Assembly: GCA_013396915.1 (NCBI GenBank)
Contig: VWZL01001944.1
Location: 186,001 to 250,000 of the forward strand
DNA from: Stercorarius parasiticus
Taxonomy: Eukaryota; Chordata; Aves; Charadriiformes; Stercorariidae
Reading direction: 5' to 3'
Length of the DNA stretch: 64,000 bases
A program made the position numbers and the translations under genes. Under the pieces are notes generated by a model that had not been told where the DNA came from, did no database searches, and worked only from the letters and a program-made list of their open reading frames with translations. Positions 1 through 12,712 of the stretch are shown here, piece by piece (position 1 is the first letter of the stretch; every line of letters begins with the position of its first letter).

Positions 1-80
1 TTCGCACATCCAGTTTAATGTAGACCTGTTTTTTAGTTAAATAAGACAAAACAAACCTGACAAACATAGATACAGGAGAT

Positions 81-86
81 TTTATT
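81..86 (-). promoter_or_regulatory. Candidate distal polyadenylation signal AATAAA
   Basis: The minus strand reads AATAAA here. Two TGTA motifs lie 10-30 bases upstream (complements of TACA at 97-100 and 110-113). A G/T-rich stretch, TTTGTCAGGTTTGTTTTGTC, starts about 20 bases downstream. UGUA elements, the hexamer and a GU-rich downstream element together make this the most complete polyadenylation site in the window. Confidence 0.5.
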
Positions 87-630
87 TAACATTGTGTACA
101 AAGAAAGGCTACAAATGCCTTTTTTTCCCCAAATACAGTTTTTGGATCCCTTTTTTATACCACTTTTCTCAGAAAATAAAAAAAAAATAAATCCAGAATT
201 ACATTGCCCACCCTTTTTTTTCCCTTTCCTTTTTCCCCTCTCTTTGGGCCTAAACTGAGAGATGTTTACCAGTACAGTTTCAACACCTTTCAGTATTAAA
301 CTATTAGGTTTTCTTTTCCAAAACCAGAGCGCTATGAGATACTGAAGCACTATCAACAGCAGTATAAAATGTCAAAAACTGACTCCCTAACATGGTAGTG
401 TTAAAACAATGCCAACAACATTAACTCTGATGAAACTCCAAACTAGCCAAACAATAGCAAGTTGTCTTCTACACCTGATAATTTAGCACTGATTATATAA
501 TTTAATTGTATTTATATTTAAATAAATAGTCTTAACTCCTTTTCTTGGAATTCTTAATGGATTATGGACACTTGTAATACTAGAGATAAGAACAAAATAC
601 ACAATTTACATATGCAAGAGACAGCTTAGT

Positions 631-636
631 TTTATT
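631..636 (-). promoter_or_regulatory. Candidate polyadenylation signal AATAAA
   Basis: The minus strand reads AATAAAACTAAGCTGTCTC, followed about 25 bases later by a G/T-rich stretch, TTGTGTATTTTGTTC. Hexamer and downstream element are both present, so this is a reasonable alternative 3' end. Confidence 0.35.
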
Positions 637-3600
637 TTTTTTGCTGGACAGCCAGAGAAAGGACAACATTTCACAGCATCCTGCTGTGAGATCATATTTA
701 AATTCACTGTTTCATTGTGGTGCTTCTCAGTCATCCAACACAACAATTCCTTACCCTCTTTTTGCTGCCCTGTAGCCACTTTTACTACTGATATCCCAAC
801 TCTTGAAACATCTGTCCCTGCATAGCTAAATTTCATCCAGGATTCTGCAAGTTTCGTATGTAAGTACGAAGCCCAAAACAAGATTTCTCTTAGGCTGTGA
901 GAAGCGGTAAAGGAGGGATTAGAAGAGGCTGTTGTGAAGAAATGACCTTTTGCTATGGCAGGTTTCATATTGCCACCTACTATATTTGAAATATTTTTTA
1001 GATATGAATCACTTCTCAGCTGACTATTTGTGTAATCCCTAGAGTTAGAATAGTCCCAATTTCTCCCAAAATGGGACTAAAATGGAGGAAATTTGAGCTA
1101 CTCTGTGTATATTGGCATTTGATCATTCAATTAGGCACAATAAGAAGGAATTGGATGAGTCTTTTCCTGTAACTGCCTCCTGGGCCTCGCTCAGGCTGCC
1201 CCAGGGGAGATGTGAGTATCCAAGGACCGAGGCCACTGCGCACTGGTGGGCTCTACTCATCCTGATCCTTGTTTGGGGTCATCTGCAGAATGCTGCTGTA
1301 TTCGCCTTCCAGGCAGGAAGCTGTTTTGTACACAAGCCTGCCCTTCCCTACATCCACAGGGATACAACATGGCCTTGTCATGTAAATCATTCTGCAGATT
1401 ACAGAAATGGTTCATCTGTAGAATGTCTTGGGTTCTCAGAACATCTTGCCACCAGGGAAAAGACTGCAACAGTTGGACAAACAAAAGCTCTAGTGGAAAA
1501 TAAAAAAATAAAGTTTTCTCCATTCTGATGAACCATTTTTGACAAGAGGATTTGAACATGATTGCAATTAAGACAAAGCAGTATAGCAAACACTAGGGAC
1601 TCTGTAATCATATTGATTCCCAAATATGCTTGAACAGGTGTAAATAAAAGAACCTTAACTCACAAACCAGGCCTACACAAGCTCAGAGCTTTAGCCATAC
1701 CTGGTCCATTCTGCACCGGAAGACTGGGAATATTTTGGTTATCTCCAGGGTTAGCTCTGCGACAAACTGAACGTCCCCGTGGGGTGGTTCCTGCAGTGTA
1801 GAATGATGTGAAGTGGTTTCTGTTGGAAAAGGAGGGGTCTTTCTTACCGCAAGGTGATACATCACAGTAGGAAATAAATGACTTGGCAAATACTCGTATG
1901 GTTCAGCTGCATGTATTTACAATGGTCTCCAGTAATTCCCCTGTATGATGGTAACACAAAGAGAATCAACAGTGGAGGCACGTCATTTAATAATTTTCTA
2001 ATTCTTGGCAATAGCATTTGTGTACTTGCTTGACTTGGAAGGCTTAAATCTAGTGATATGGTCATGGAAGGAGGAGAACCAAGACAACACCTACACTCAG
2101 GTTTGCTTCAGTTCTACTGTTTAAGCCATTTCATCATTATAGCATGTTGTGGCATTTTATCCTTGCAGCCCAAAACCAGACTTTTAGCTTAAACAATAAT
2201 GTAACTTTCTGGTTCTGTTAGCTTTTTCCTTCTTTGCGGTGGTGTTTCACCTACGGCAATACCCGGACTCTGTTGCTCGTCCCCATCTATTGCCACTGGG
2301 AATCAAAAGGTAGAGAGCATGCGTGAGCTTTGCTTTCTTAGTATTGAACTGTGAATTTTCAGTAGAAAGAAAGAGGGGCTGCAGCACATCAGAGCTGGGA
2401 GGCTGCAGTAGCTAAATTCCTGGCGTTCCTATATTAACGTTTATTTACTGGCAAGACGGTCTTTGCTCACAGTTATCTAGGGCATAAGCCTTCTTCTGTA
2501 ACTTGGAACAAACTTCTTCCTGCTTCCAGACGATGCTTCTCTCTTTCATTTGTGTTACTTTTATTCCCTAAAACCTTGTTAGGCAATAATCATTAACTGT
2601 AAGTGCTTTAGAGCTTCTGTTGATTTTAAGGGCAATCCGTGTATTTAATTCTATTAAATGAGAAAATTCATAGAATAGGTATGAATGTTCGTTTCATTCC
2701 AGTTGAGAATGGAGAGCTGCTAATACTAATGTAAGGCTCCCATATCTCAGGTGCAGGGACCCTGTGTTACAGGAAGTGAATGGTATTGGATTTATTTTTC
2801 TGATAACAGTATTATGACAATGTGAAAAAAGTTTAAAAACAAAAACATACTTGGACTACAAATTTAAGAGGGCATAAACAAGTGACTTTCTAACTACATC
2901 AAGAATTTGATTAATTTGATCGTATTTACTTAGGAATCGCCCTTTCAGAGTTTTCTTCTTCAAGGAAGAGAAGCAAATCCCTTCAGTCTAGCATGTATGT
3001 CTTGGTCTTCTGTAATTACAAGTCCCCCTCTTCGTGAATTAAAGTAAAAAGAGAAAGCATAGGGGTTTTTCTTAAAACGTTTTCCATTTCTTACTAAAAT
3101 TTCCATAATAAGAATGCCACACCTCATAATGTTATCCCAGTAGATGACCAAGCACTGAAACAAAAGGATTAACCAGCGAGCAATCAGAGAGGGTTGCATT
3201 TTTGCCATCAGATTTTAAACATTTTTAAAAACCATGTTGGTCAATTTACATTTTATACATTCTTGAAAGAATGGCACGTTAAGATAAATGAACACATTGT
3301 GATGCCTTCCAGTGTTAAAAGGGTGACAAACAAATTTGAAGATCCACGTATGCTTTAAAGAACAGTTTAAATAAACTCATAGAAAACTAACATAAACAAC
3401 CATAAAACAGATTTTTAAACAGGTAAAATGAATAAACTGTAAAAATACTGCATCTCCCATAAGCATACTCTGTGGTTCCACCACCTTGTGGCCAACAAAG
3501 AAAGTTGCAGTTTTGCTTCATGGGTGCACGCTGATTGCCTGGTATTGGCAGCTGAAGGTCAGGCGGGCAGTGGGCATCAGCAAAGACAGTCACCACACTG

Positions 3601-4740
3601 TGCTATTTTGCCCTTAGCCGATACACTGAAAAATAGCAGCATTAAAATACAGCCCGAAATAGCTTAGCTACTACCTCAACTTGTTAAAATTGTGCAAGAA
3701 TAAAGAACACCAGCAGCATTTTAATGGATGTGTTTCAATTTGGTTTCAGACGCTCCCCTCCCATACAAAGCACACACAAACACAAAGCAGAAACTCATCT
3801 AGTAACTGTTATTTCTTGTCCATCCTTGAAAACTTTTTCCATAGTTTGCTTTACTTAGCTTTTTACAGTTTTACTCAAAAGCCTATTCAGTGTTAAAAAA
3901 AAAAAAATCCATGAGAATTTTAAAACAGTTTCTAATTGCCAGGAAACTGATGCTTATTCCTCTCCTTAAACGGCAGACACACAGACTGTCCTAATCATCT
4001 GAATTTCTTCAGCTGCAAGTTTTAACGTTTCAGATTCCTGTTACTGAAAGCTACATTTTTAGAAAGGTCTCTCCAATACATGTGAAACTGAAAGAGCATA
4101 AATTCCCAGTGCACATGTAAAGGGTAGGTTTTTACTAGTTTGCTCTTATTTTGTTTATATTGTACCTTTTAATACAGAAAATTGAAGAGTTTGGTTTTCT
4201 GACCCAACTCGCAAGGTAATATATGAGAGTCGAAATCAGAAGGCCTTCTCTAAAGCCAAGTTTTGCAAATCCCTTTTTGTTTAACTATAAGGCTTATTAA
4301 AAAAATAACAAAGTAAAAAAAAAAAAACCAACACCAAAACAAACCCAACCAACATCCCTAGGAAAACAACATAAAAGCCTTTTAGAAATACTTAATTTCT
4401 GAAAACATAAGACTATTTGAAAAAACTTAATTGCAAAATTACAGGACATTCAAGAAATCAATTATCGTATTTCAAATCAGTCCATGATTTCATCATCAGC
4501 AATAAGATGTGCTATCTTTTCCAGCCCAAAATTACCAGCTTTGGGGAAAACATATTCATACTTAACAGAAATAATTAACGGGTTAAGTTAAATTAACTTT
4601 TTTTCCCTGATCCACATGCCTGCATGTTAGATAATGTTACATTAGAACCGAGCATTGTAATGAAAGACTAAAAGCAACAACCTGTAACAGTAACCAAAGC
4701 AAAAGCAATTTTCTCATGGTTACATACTATAGATCAGTAA

Positions 4741-4746
4741 TTTAAT
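4741..4746 (-). promoter_or_regulatory. Candidate proximal polyadenylation signal ATTAAA
   Basis: The minus strand reads ATTAAA, the common variant hexamer, followed by a U/G-rich segment (TTGCTTTTGCTTTGGTTACTG) around 4680-4705. It would give a 3' UTR of about 2.6 kb, similar to the human length I remember. The hexamer is weaker than AATAAA, so confidence is low. Confidence 0.3.
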
Positions 4747-7351
4747 ATTAAAATTAACTTCCTGTATAAATAAAAATAAAAAAAACTTGGGCAAAAGTAA
4801 ATTGGCACAGTCATTATGGTATTGCTTTCCAGTTTCAACACTGCAAAGAGCAGCCACAGATTCCAAACACCCAGAGGCAAAGGCCGTCACCCAACCACCT
4901 GGCACAGTTTGATTGGGTTTTTTTCCTTTTAAACGAAGCCGTGGGCAGCGCCGCTGCCTCCGACACGCCAAACAACAGCTTGGAACAGGCAGGCACGCAG
5001 CTCGCAGTAAAAGGATTGCTATAGAACCGCTATGTGAAAATGAGAACAAATACATCAAAACAAAACCGTAGAGTGTGGTTTACTGGTCTACATGACTTGT
5101 CTTAAGTCAATGCTTTTCAGGATTGTGACTCATTTTTGCCTTCAAAAAGGCAAAAACCCACAATAAAATAAAAAAATGAAAATTATAAGCCTTCAAGTTT
5201 CCTTGCCTTCATTCCCTCCCTCCCCCAAAAAAGCACCTCCTACTATGAACACTTTTTCTGTTTTACGGGTTCAGAAGTTGGAATGTAGTGGAAATACATA
5301 CAAGAAAGAAGGAATTTCTAGTTGTACATTACATTACAAAGAGGTTTGCTCCCAGACCTAAGGAGGGAGGGATACTAAACAATATTAAATTCCTATAAGA
5401 ATCCTTACAAAGCATGCAAAATATTGATATACTCACAAAATTGAAATTTATATTGGTTCCTTTTTGAATTTGCAACTTCACAGTACAATAATTTCTATTA
5501 TGCAGCAGTCAGAATTACAGTGACTACAAAGTAATTTCCCCTTAATTTTTTCTTTCCATTTTGTTTCAAAGACTCCTTTGTTATTTTTATTTTTTAATTG
5601 GGAGGTTGCAGATCACCCATCAGAAAATGTGCAATTCAGCATAACAGGGGTCACTTTCTTTGTCATATTTCCCCTCAAATGATGTTGACAACCTAACCCT
5701 ACCAAGCTTTCACAGTCTGTCCCTTCCTCCCCTCCCCTCCCCATGCCGATTCCTTCTTTGTCTTCAAGCTGGACTTCTCACCGGGATGATGATGGACGGA
5801 TGCCACTAAATGGATGCTGCATAACTGGGTAGGAAGTGAAGGGGGCCAGGGTACTTTATGACAGCGGAATCACTCCCGCCCCACAAGATGTTTGGCACAA
5901 CTGCTTCACAGCCAGAATGCTTTGCTCTGCGTACCAGCAACTAGATTACGCTTTCAGTTACCCAGACAAACACGGCTGCCCTTTACAGAATCACAGAATA
6001 CGCCCAAGTCACCCCTGTGGCTTGAGCTGATGTAGGCAGGGAAACACAAAGTCGGTATTTGGCTGGGCCTTTGTACTGCCGTATGTAGTTCCACAGAAAT
6101 TTCTTCACTGCTCTTATTTAAAAGAGGGTTGGAATTTCTGGAGAACACACAATGTGTGCTACTTGCTAGATTGTCCATAAAGTACATTCTGACATATTAT
6201 CAAAGTATTTGTATCGATCAGAAAAAGACTCTCGTAGAAGCAATGTACAAAGCCTCCAAAAATTCAAGTATCAAAAAAAAAGATGTTCTGATAAAAGTTT
6301 GGAGTAAGCAGCCAGCCAAACTGATAGCCATTGATTTTTTTTTTGTGTGTCCACAAATGCTTCAAATATTTTTGCAGGGATAACATCTTTTCTTTGGAGT
6401 GTTGGGAATTAAGAGTCTTCCCAATTAATTTTCATTAAGTTTGATGGGGTCTAAGGAATTTAGCAATCCGGCCTGGATAACATCACCCCTGCTTTTATAT
6501 GAAAACAAACAACAGAATCACAAATAGAATCCCTGTCTCTAATCCTCCCTGCCTCTCTTTAATTTACTATATGTATTTCTAGTGTAACACCATTGGGTCT
6601 GGCTCCCTTAACCCAAATAAACCCACCAGAAGTGCAGCACAGGCAAGAGCAGGGCATCTCCTTCCCCAGGGCTGCAGAAACATTTGCCAGGGAAGAGGTG
6701 AGTGAGACCAAAAAAAACCAACCAACCCAAAACAACCCCCAGACAAACCAACCGTTCTAGTTGTACACAAAACTGTTTCATTTCTTCAGAACTCTGTTCA
6801 AATCAAGACTTGAATTTCTGAGGAGGGAATCTCAGATCCCAGACCCTTCCCTTCTCCTCTCTTGCAAAGCAATGCTATTTTGTGGCCTAGAACAGTACTT
6901 TAAAAACAGCAGTTATTAAAGACACAGTTGTGATACATCCTTTGACTCCCCCTCACCCAAAAAGGGGTATCCTATCAAGTGGTCCAGTAGAAATCTTGAA
7001 GTTTCTTTACGATAAATTAAATCCATAAAACGAGGAATACCTTCTGTCACATTCCCAACAAGAATAATAGCCACACTCTGTGGTGCATTTGTTCAAGTGT
7101 CTATTGCTCCTTCTAGTGGAGATTCTGCACAGCTCCGTCTCCAGTTCAGTTCTGCTCCTACCAATTAAAAGTAGAGATTCTTCTCCTTTCTCTTCAGCCT
7201 GGTCAACAAACAGCAGAAGCACTGAGGGCCGTAATTCCCCGGGACAGGAACAGGCCAGTAATGTCTGAAGAAACGCCAGTCATCTTTTTCTCAGGCGTGG
7301 CAGATTTATGCCAAGAGCAGGTTTTTTGCATCCTGTTGGTATCACAGGCAC

Positions 7352-7441
7352 CTACACCTCTGTGGAAAAGAGAATGCTTTGCCTCTTGCTGTCTGGGGTA
7401 GGGATAGTCTCTAGCTGCAGGAAGTACAGAAGAACTTGAAC
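7352..7441 (-). CDS. BCR: BCR exon 23 coding part: end of RhoGAP and PDZ ligand
   Basis: 90 bp of coding sequence including the TAG stop at 7352-7354. Encodes VQVLLYFLQ and LETIPTPDSKRQSILFSTEV. It finishes the last GAP helix, then a short tail whose final four residues S-T-E-V form a class I PDZ-binding motif (S/T-x-V). In human BCR this terminus is known to bind the PDZ domain of afadin (AF-6). The tail is conserved except for two Ala-to-Thr changes (LETIPT). The acceptor is TCTTTGCAG. Confidence 0.97.
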   Translation of the reverse strand, partial: VQVLLYFLQLETIPTPDSKRQSILFSTEV

Positions 7442-8078
7442 CTGCAAAGAGAAAGAAAGAGGTGATGATAAAGCTCCGTTAACTCATTCTCATCTGCCTA
7501 TTTGAGCTTGGCAGGCATGCCTACAGCTCTCTCCACAGGGACATCTCACAGTTACGTATTTGCTTTAATACAGTGTATAACAGTGGGGATATTAAAACTT
7601 GCAGTGCTTCAGAGACACTCTTCAGCTTCCAGGGTATAAAACTGGTGCTGGTGTTCCACTGCACTGAAAAAAATCTGATCTGTAATGTTCAAAGAATTTT
7701 GTTGTGCATCTGTGAAGGTGGTTAAGTGTTGAGGAGCATTGTGGAAAAACACTGGCAGCCCTTTAATCCCAGGCTGGCAACATGGTGCTGTGAGACAACC
7801 CTCAAAAACCTTACTATGCACAAACATGAGACAAATGGGATTGCCTGCATACTGGCAGTTTTTCAGGAAAAGCTGCATTAGTACAGATGCAAACAATTGC
7901 CTGAAGAAACTGTTCTACAAACAGTCTAAAGTGTCCGTGTGAGGGTGAAAGTTGTTTATGTTTCTCAAAAAAACTTGTCATGAAAGCACAGGAGGATGAC
8001 TGAGCCAGGCCTTGCCAGAGGACTGCAGTTTCCCACATACCGCCTTTACAAGATTCAATAGCACATCTGGGATTTTAC

Positions 8079-8241
8079 CTGGGACATGACTTCTAGTGAC
8101 CAACTATCCGTCATTGTGATGGGCTGGGTTGGGTTAGCAGGAATTTTACTGTCCTTCTCTGAAGGTCTGAGCAGCGTTGGTCCAAAGACAGTTGCAAGAT
8201 TATGCAGGGACATCTTGTTAACGCTTTCCCGCTCAGCAACC
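8079..8241 (-). CDS. BCR: BCR exon 22: RhoGAP domain
   Basis: 163 bp, phase 2 to 0. Encodes [40 protein letters not shown] and [33 protein letters not shown] is the strongly conserved RhoGAP motif; its Asn (human Asn1202) helps bind the GTPase and organise catalysis. Conservative changes from human include ERES for EKEA and [11 protein letters not shown] for KESKLPANPSQ. The donor is GTAAAA and the acceptor CTCCCAG. Confidence 0.98.
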
Positions 8242-9295
8242 CTGGGAGAAGAGACAAGGAACAAGGCAGATCTTTATAAACATCTGAGTTTGAAGTGTCC
8301 TTGAGAACGAAACCATATTTATTCCTTTTGTAAAAAGTTTTAAATACATTCAATCAACCACTCTCTCCGTATGTGCCTAAACAAACTTTTTAAGTAAGCA
8401 ATACCTTGAATCTGACACAACCACAGTCTCCAGGCTCTCTACAGACACGGCCCAGACTTGGGAAAGGGACTGCTGGGTACTGTCGGGACAGGCAGACGCG
8501 GGATAGCAATAAAGCAAAGTTTTGATCCCAGTTTCATAAATGACAAAACGAGACACATGGATTAAATAATTTAGCCAAGGGCAGAAAAGTCTGCAGCAGA
8601 AACACAAGTAAAACCCAGATTTCCTGGATTTTAATCCAGAACCTCAGCCACAAGCTTATCTTTCATCTCTCCAGTGACAGTCTCTGGTGTGTACAAAACA
8701 CATATGTAAATTAACACATTGTGCATGTATTAAGCAAGCTTATTGCATTAATATCAAACACATGGAAATACTTTTTCACAGTTACAACCATATTTACAAA
8801 GACATAGACAAGATCAGAAAGACTAGTCTGGGCAAGAAACTGACAACTCCAGTTAGCAGAAGTGCAAAGCTGGAATTTTAAAAAAATATATCATGTTAGA
8901 CTGCAGCCACCTTTTGAGACAGGGCTCACGAGTCTTAAACATGGCCAAAGCGTCACAACTTATACTAAAACCTTCCTTGATCTTTGTATCCAGATGGAGG
9001 TGCAGTTCTGCAGCGATATCGCAGCAGGAATTTGCATTTGCACTAGATAAGCCCCAAGACTTTTGTTACCTCTTTCCTTCAGTTCTAATCCTTTGAGTAT
9101 GAATGGGAATAAAATTCAGGACTTAGTGCCTCACTAAGTGAGTATAAGACAATAGTTATCTGATGAGCATTCACAGCAAATCAGCAAATGCTTCTTCATT
9201 TGTGTGATTCAGCACAAATTCAAGGAAAAGGCTCCTCTTTTAAAAAAAACGATGCTTTACACATTAAATACGTGTCTAGAGGATCCCCATATTAC

Positions 9296-9401
9296 CTTTT
9301 TAAATGGTCCAAAAGGAAAAGGAATGTCACAAGGTTGGGTTCTGGAAGCGATAACAATAGATTCAACATACAGCTTTCCTTTGCAACAGGGTCCGAAAGT
9401 G
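9296..9401 (-). CDS. BCR: BCR exon 21: RhoGAP domain
   Basis: 106 bp, phase 1 to 2, the same length as human. Encodes [20 protein letters not shown] then [16 protein letters not shown]. Changes from human are Pro for Ala and Val for Leu in EPNLVTF. The codons here are more A/T-rich than in neighbouring exons. LLDHLKRVAE is a conserved RhoGAP helix. Skipping would shift the frame because the phases differ. The acceptor is CTTGTAG and the donor GTAATA, a weak consensus. Confidence 0.96.
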
Positions 9402-10014
9402 CTACAAGACAAAAAGTAACAAAACATCACCACAGGCAGTGAACAAGAATTTGACTGACTGCCGAATTTCCCAAACCAACAAATATGGATGGTCCCAAAT
9501 GGACTGTAATTACATCATAGGTTGGAAGGTCAGAGTTGCACATCACTACCTCTTTCCTTTATTTCATATATCTGTAGAGAATCCTTTTCTCTCAAGCAGT
9601 TCAAGCACTTTCAGACTTTCAACCATTATGATGCTTTTCCCCTGCTTTAAGGTAAGTCAGGGTATATCCCGGCTCCCTCCTGCCCAAAGAGGGCTCCCCT
9701 GGAAGACTGAACGGGGCAAACAGCAAGCACAACCTCAACAAGTAGGCTGTCATTCTATTATTAACCTATCCTTCAGAACCTGGGCACTTCCGACTTACAA
9801 AAAGGTCTGGCAATTGCCCATATTCAGGCTCATCGGAAGTATATGTCATTCCAACGCTCATTTCTGAGCTCCATTTCACTTCCCTAACAGCTTGTTCCAG
9901 GCTTCTGTCCAACATTGTAAGTATGGGGTTTGTATTGCTTTAGGAGCAGCTTCCTGCAGAACAGCGCCTTTAACACAGACCCAGTTACCAAGAGTTACTT
10001 CTGCTACCACCTAC

Positions 10015-10149
10015 CAATGCCCTCAGCAAAGTTGGGGTACAGCTCATCCGTAAAGAGGGGTTCAGGCAGCTCCCGGAAGTAGAGTTTGAGGGTGCCTGCA
10101 ATGGCATTGACATCCATCTCGCTCATCATCACCGACACGTCTTTGTTAT
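10015..10149 (-). CDS. BCR: BCR exon 20: RhoGAP domain
   Basis: 135 bp, phase 1 to 1. Completes Asn, then [40 protein letters not shown] and AEGI plus one base. [12 protein letters not shown] is the hallmark RhoGAP helix whose K-x-x-x-R residues contact the GTPase. One change from human (Leu for Phe in TDELYP). The acceptor ends CTTTCAG and the donor is GTAGGT. Confidence 0.98.
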
Positions 10150-11629
10150 CTGAAAGAGGGAAGAGGGGAAGCAGAGTAAAGAAGATGCTGGGCTTGCATT
10201 CATTCTTTTCCTTCCTTCGAGTCTCTTTGTTTATCCTTTGTCTTTGTCCACATAGCTGAGAGTTTTCCTGTTTACGTTTCTCCGGATTAAATGAGCTGTT
10301 TTCTGACAACTGAAAAGTGCTGCACAAATGACTGCAAACAGTTTATAGCTTTAAATCAAGTAGAGGGAACCTCATGCTACCCAGGGTTAATTACACTGCG
10401 CCAGTGACCTCAGCCTGATCTGGAACAAGCCCTGCTTGACTGTATTTACAGGCATTTCAACTTCTGTTAGTGATAACAATTGTAATTCCAATCCCCTGCC
10501 TCTAACAGCTTAGAATAAGGGACTCTGAGGCTGTCTGACTCCCCACTGAGCATAGCTAAAGTACACAGGCAATTCATGGCTCACATTTCAGTTTTATTAC
10601 TATTATGGACAACAAAACCACCCTCTTTCCCTAAAACAAACAGGCCAACCAGCAGAGCCAGCAGCTGGTTTCATGAAGCCTAGTGTAAAACAGCATGTAA
10701 TAGAAATGAAAAAGTTGGTTTTCAAAATGTGAGACACCCTTACTTGCACTAGTGAAGATTCATATATCAATATGTTTGGTATCTTAGGGAGTTGAAAAGA
10801 AAATGCAAGGAAGAAATGGCATAAAATAAGTGAAGAAAAAGTGCAGGGAGGGTGAATTTGGGCACCTGGCACGGGCCGCATGACTGCTGGTATCAAAAAG
10901 AGAGCTCGAGTGTGGCTTGGACCGTCATGTGGCGGCTGGAAGTAGGGCAGAATTTCACTTTTTGTACCTCAGCAATTTGGAGGTGTTTCATCTGCCTCAT
11001 CTTGGATGCCTTTTGGGACATACGTGCCATTCTTTTAAATGCAGCACCAGTAAGGAGCCCTGTTCTGCTCAAGATCAAAGAAAGCTTTACAAAGGTTGGT
11101 CAAAATTATCTGATTTTACAATCTATAGAGAGTTGAGAAGAGAACTTGGGAGCCCTGACCACCCAACTTCAGTTTCGTGAATACCCTTCCTAGTCAACCT
11201 TAAAAATTTTTTTTTTTGCTGGCTTCCTTTCACGAAACATTCTCAATTTCAAGGACTTATATTAATTTGGGGACCCCAAAATAGCGAGGAAATTACGGCT
11301 TCTGATTGCTGCCACTTCCCCTGAGGAAGTTGTCTGCCATTTACAAAGATTTGGCAAGGCAGGCAAACCCCCATTTCATGTCTGCTGGCAAGAATAACAA
11401 ATGCATTATTTGCTATAAGGATCCATCCCGTTGTATGTCGCAGGTTATATCTGTAGCTGAAGAATATTAATAAAACATGCAGCCAGGGTTAAAATGGTTC
11501 TCCTTGTGTGAGAATCTCTACCTCTTAATGCTTCTTGGGGAATATAAGATTAAAAATAGCATAGCCACCTGACAGGGAGCTCACACAGGTTCTCACAGTG
11601 CAAAAGAAAACATCAGCACAATTACTTAC

Positions 11630-11769
11630 TGACATCAAAGGCAGCTTTCAGAGCTTGGATATCGGTGGCAACCCCAGAGACACGGTAGATGCCCACCTCC
11701 TCCATCCCACGCCGCTCAATCTCTTCCACACACTGGCGCACTATGTAAGGCACCTTCGACCTCTCTCTC
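11630..11769 (-). CDS. BCR: BCR exon 19: RhoGAP domain with the arginine finger
   Basis: 140 bp, phase 2 to 1. Encodes [40 protein letters not shown] and KAAFDV, identical to human BCR as remembered. The Arg in GIYRVSG is the catalytic arginine finger (human Arg1090) inserted into the GTPase active site to speed GTP hydrolysis. The BCR-type residues here separate the gene from ABR, which I recall as VEKRGIEEVGIYRISG. The acceptor ends TTTCTTTAG and the donor is GTAAGT. Confidence 0.98.
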
Positions 11770-12602
11770 CTAAAGAAAGCCAGACATGAGAGTGCAGTCC
11801 CGCCCGTGCCCTCAATGCTTGTCACCCAAGCCAGCCAGGCTGGCTACAATCACCCCGTCGTTTTGCTGTGCAAACCTCTTCTGAGAAATGGGGCAGGAGA
11901 AAGTCTGGGCAGGCAAACAAGAGTGAGCTGAAAAACTCCTTTCAAGACCGGAGAGGGTTTTCTGAGTGTCTCAGCCTGCCTTTGGCTGTTCTGCAGCCGC
12001 CCTGAGCACTTGGGCTTCTGGCTGTATCCTAGTGCCCCCAGAGTCTGCGACTTGCGCAGGTAATCAGAGGATTCCCAAACAGACCTTGGATACATAGCAA
12101 CGCTCTTGCTTTCCAATTAATGCAATTCCATAGGGAGGAAATACCACACTTCCCAAACCATATAACAGAACAAACAGGTTTCTTCTGGCAAACGATTCAT
12201 GACAAAAGATCAGGGGTTAAAATAATACAACGGGATCCAAAGAACTTGAACATTTCCGATTATGGAAAGGAAACATCACTGTTCAGTGGCTCTGGAAATT
12301 TGTGACCTCTTCAGTTAACTACAGAGAAAAGGGGCAAGGGGTATTTCCGGAACTCAGAAAAGTGATATGCTGTAAAGTAAACACCCCGGGTTTCAAAGCC
12401 TGTGTGCACGCTGGCTTTTCCCCTGCAAAAAATGAAGCCCAGAGAACATACAGCATCTTTCTGCAGCCACAGCCACCTACGCTACTGCCCAAGTGGAGCA
12501 GGCCGGACTGACAAATCCCTCAGTGGGGTAAACATAGGCACAACCCACTGGCCAGTTGGCTTTCTGAAAAACAATAGGGAGAAATGTGACCCATCAGCTC
12601 AC

Positions 12603-12712
12603 TTCGTGACAATAGCGATCTTGACCCCAAACACTCCAGTCTGTTTCCGGGACGGCATCCTTTTCAGGCTAAACTCCCGACTGGTAAACTTCACCGACAG
12701 CTTCACTTCCAC
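12603..12712 (-). CDS. BCR: BCR exon 18: C2 to RhoGAP junction
   Basis: 110 bp, phase 0 to 2. Encodes [20 protein letters not shown], then [16 protein letters not shown] and AA of a Lys codon. [10 protein letters not shown] is the start of the RhoGAP fold, where FGV marks the first GAP strand. Changes from human: Val for Ile at the start, Thr for Asn in KFTSREF, Ile for Val in IAIVTK. The acceptor is TTATTTAG, a short polypyrimidine tract, and the donor is GTGAGC. Confidence 0.96.

Larger units (their letters stand above)
60..7351 (-). other. BCR: Probable BCR 3' UTR (extent uncertain)
   Basis: From the stop codon down to the window start there is no convincing coding sequence on either strand. 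The DNA is AT-rich with many A and T runs, and no repeat element was recognised, as expected for a vertebrate 3' UTR. Candidate polyadenylation signals on the minus strand lie at 4741-4746, 631-636 and 81-86. The first would give a UTR of about 2.6 kb, close to what I recall for human BCR; the last would give about 7.3 kb. A TGTAAATA (Pumilio-type) site reads on the minus strand at 1914-1921. How much is truly BCR 3' UTR and how much intergenic is inference. Confidence 0.5.

Noticed and set aside
606..968. 120-residue minus-strand open frame near the window start
   Set aside because: Overlaps a candidate polyadenylation signal, and no family or domain is recognised.
2960..3208. 82-residue minus-strand open frame downstream of BCR
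   Set aside because: Lies in the presumed 3' UTR, lacks a recognisable domain and has no splice partners; kept only as non-coding.
5986..6002. CAGAATCACAGAATA resembling a CR1 3' tail
   Set aside because: Only about 15 bases match and the flanking DNA has no CR1 body.
7352..12712. Identity as ABR, the BCR paralogue
   Set aside because: GAP residues follow BCR ([31 protein letters not shown]) and not the ABR pattern I recall.
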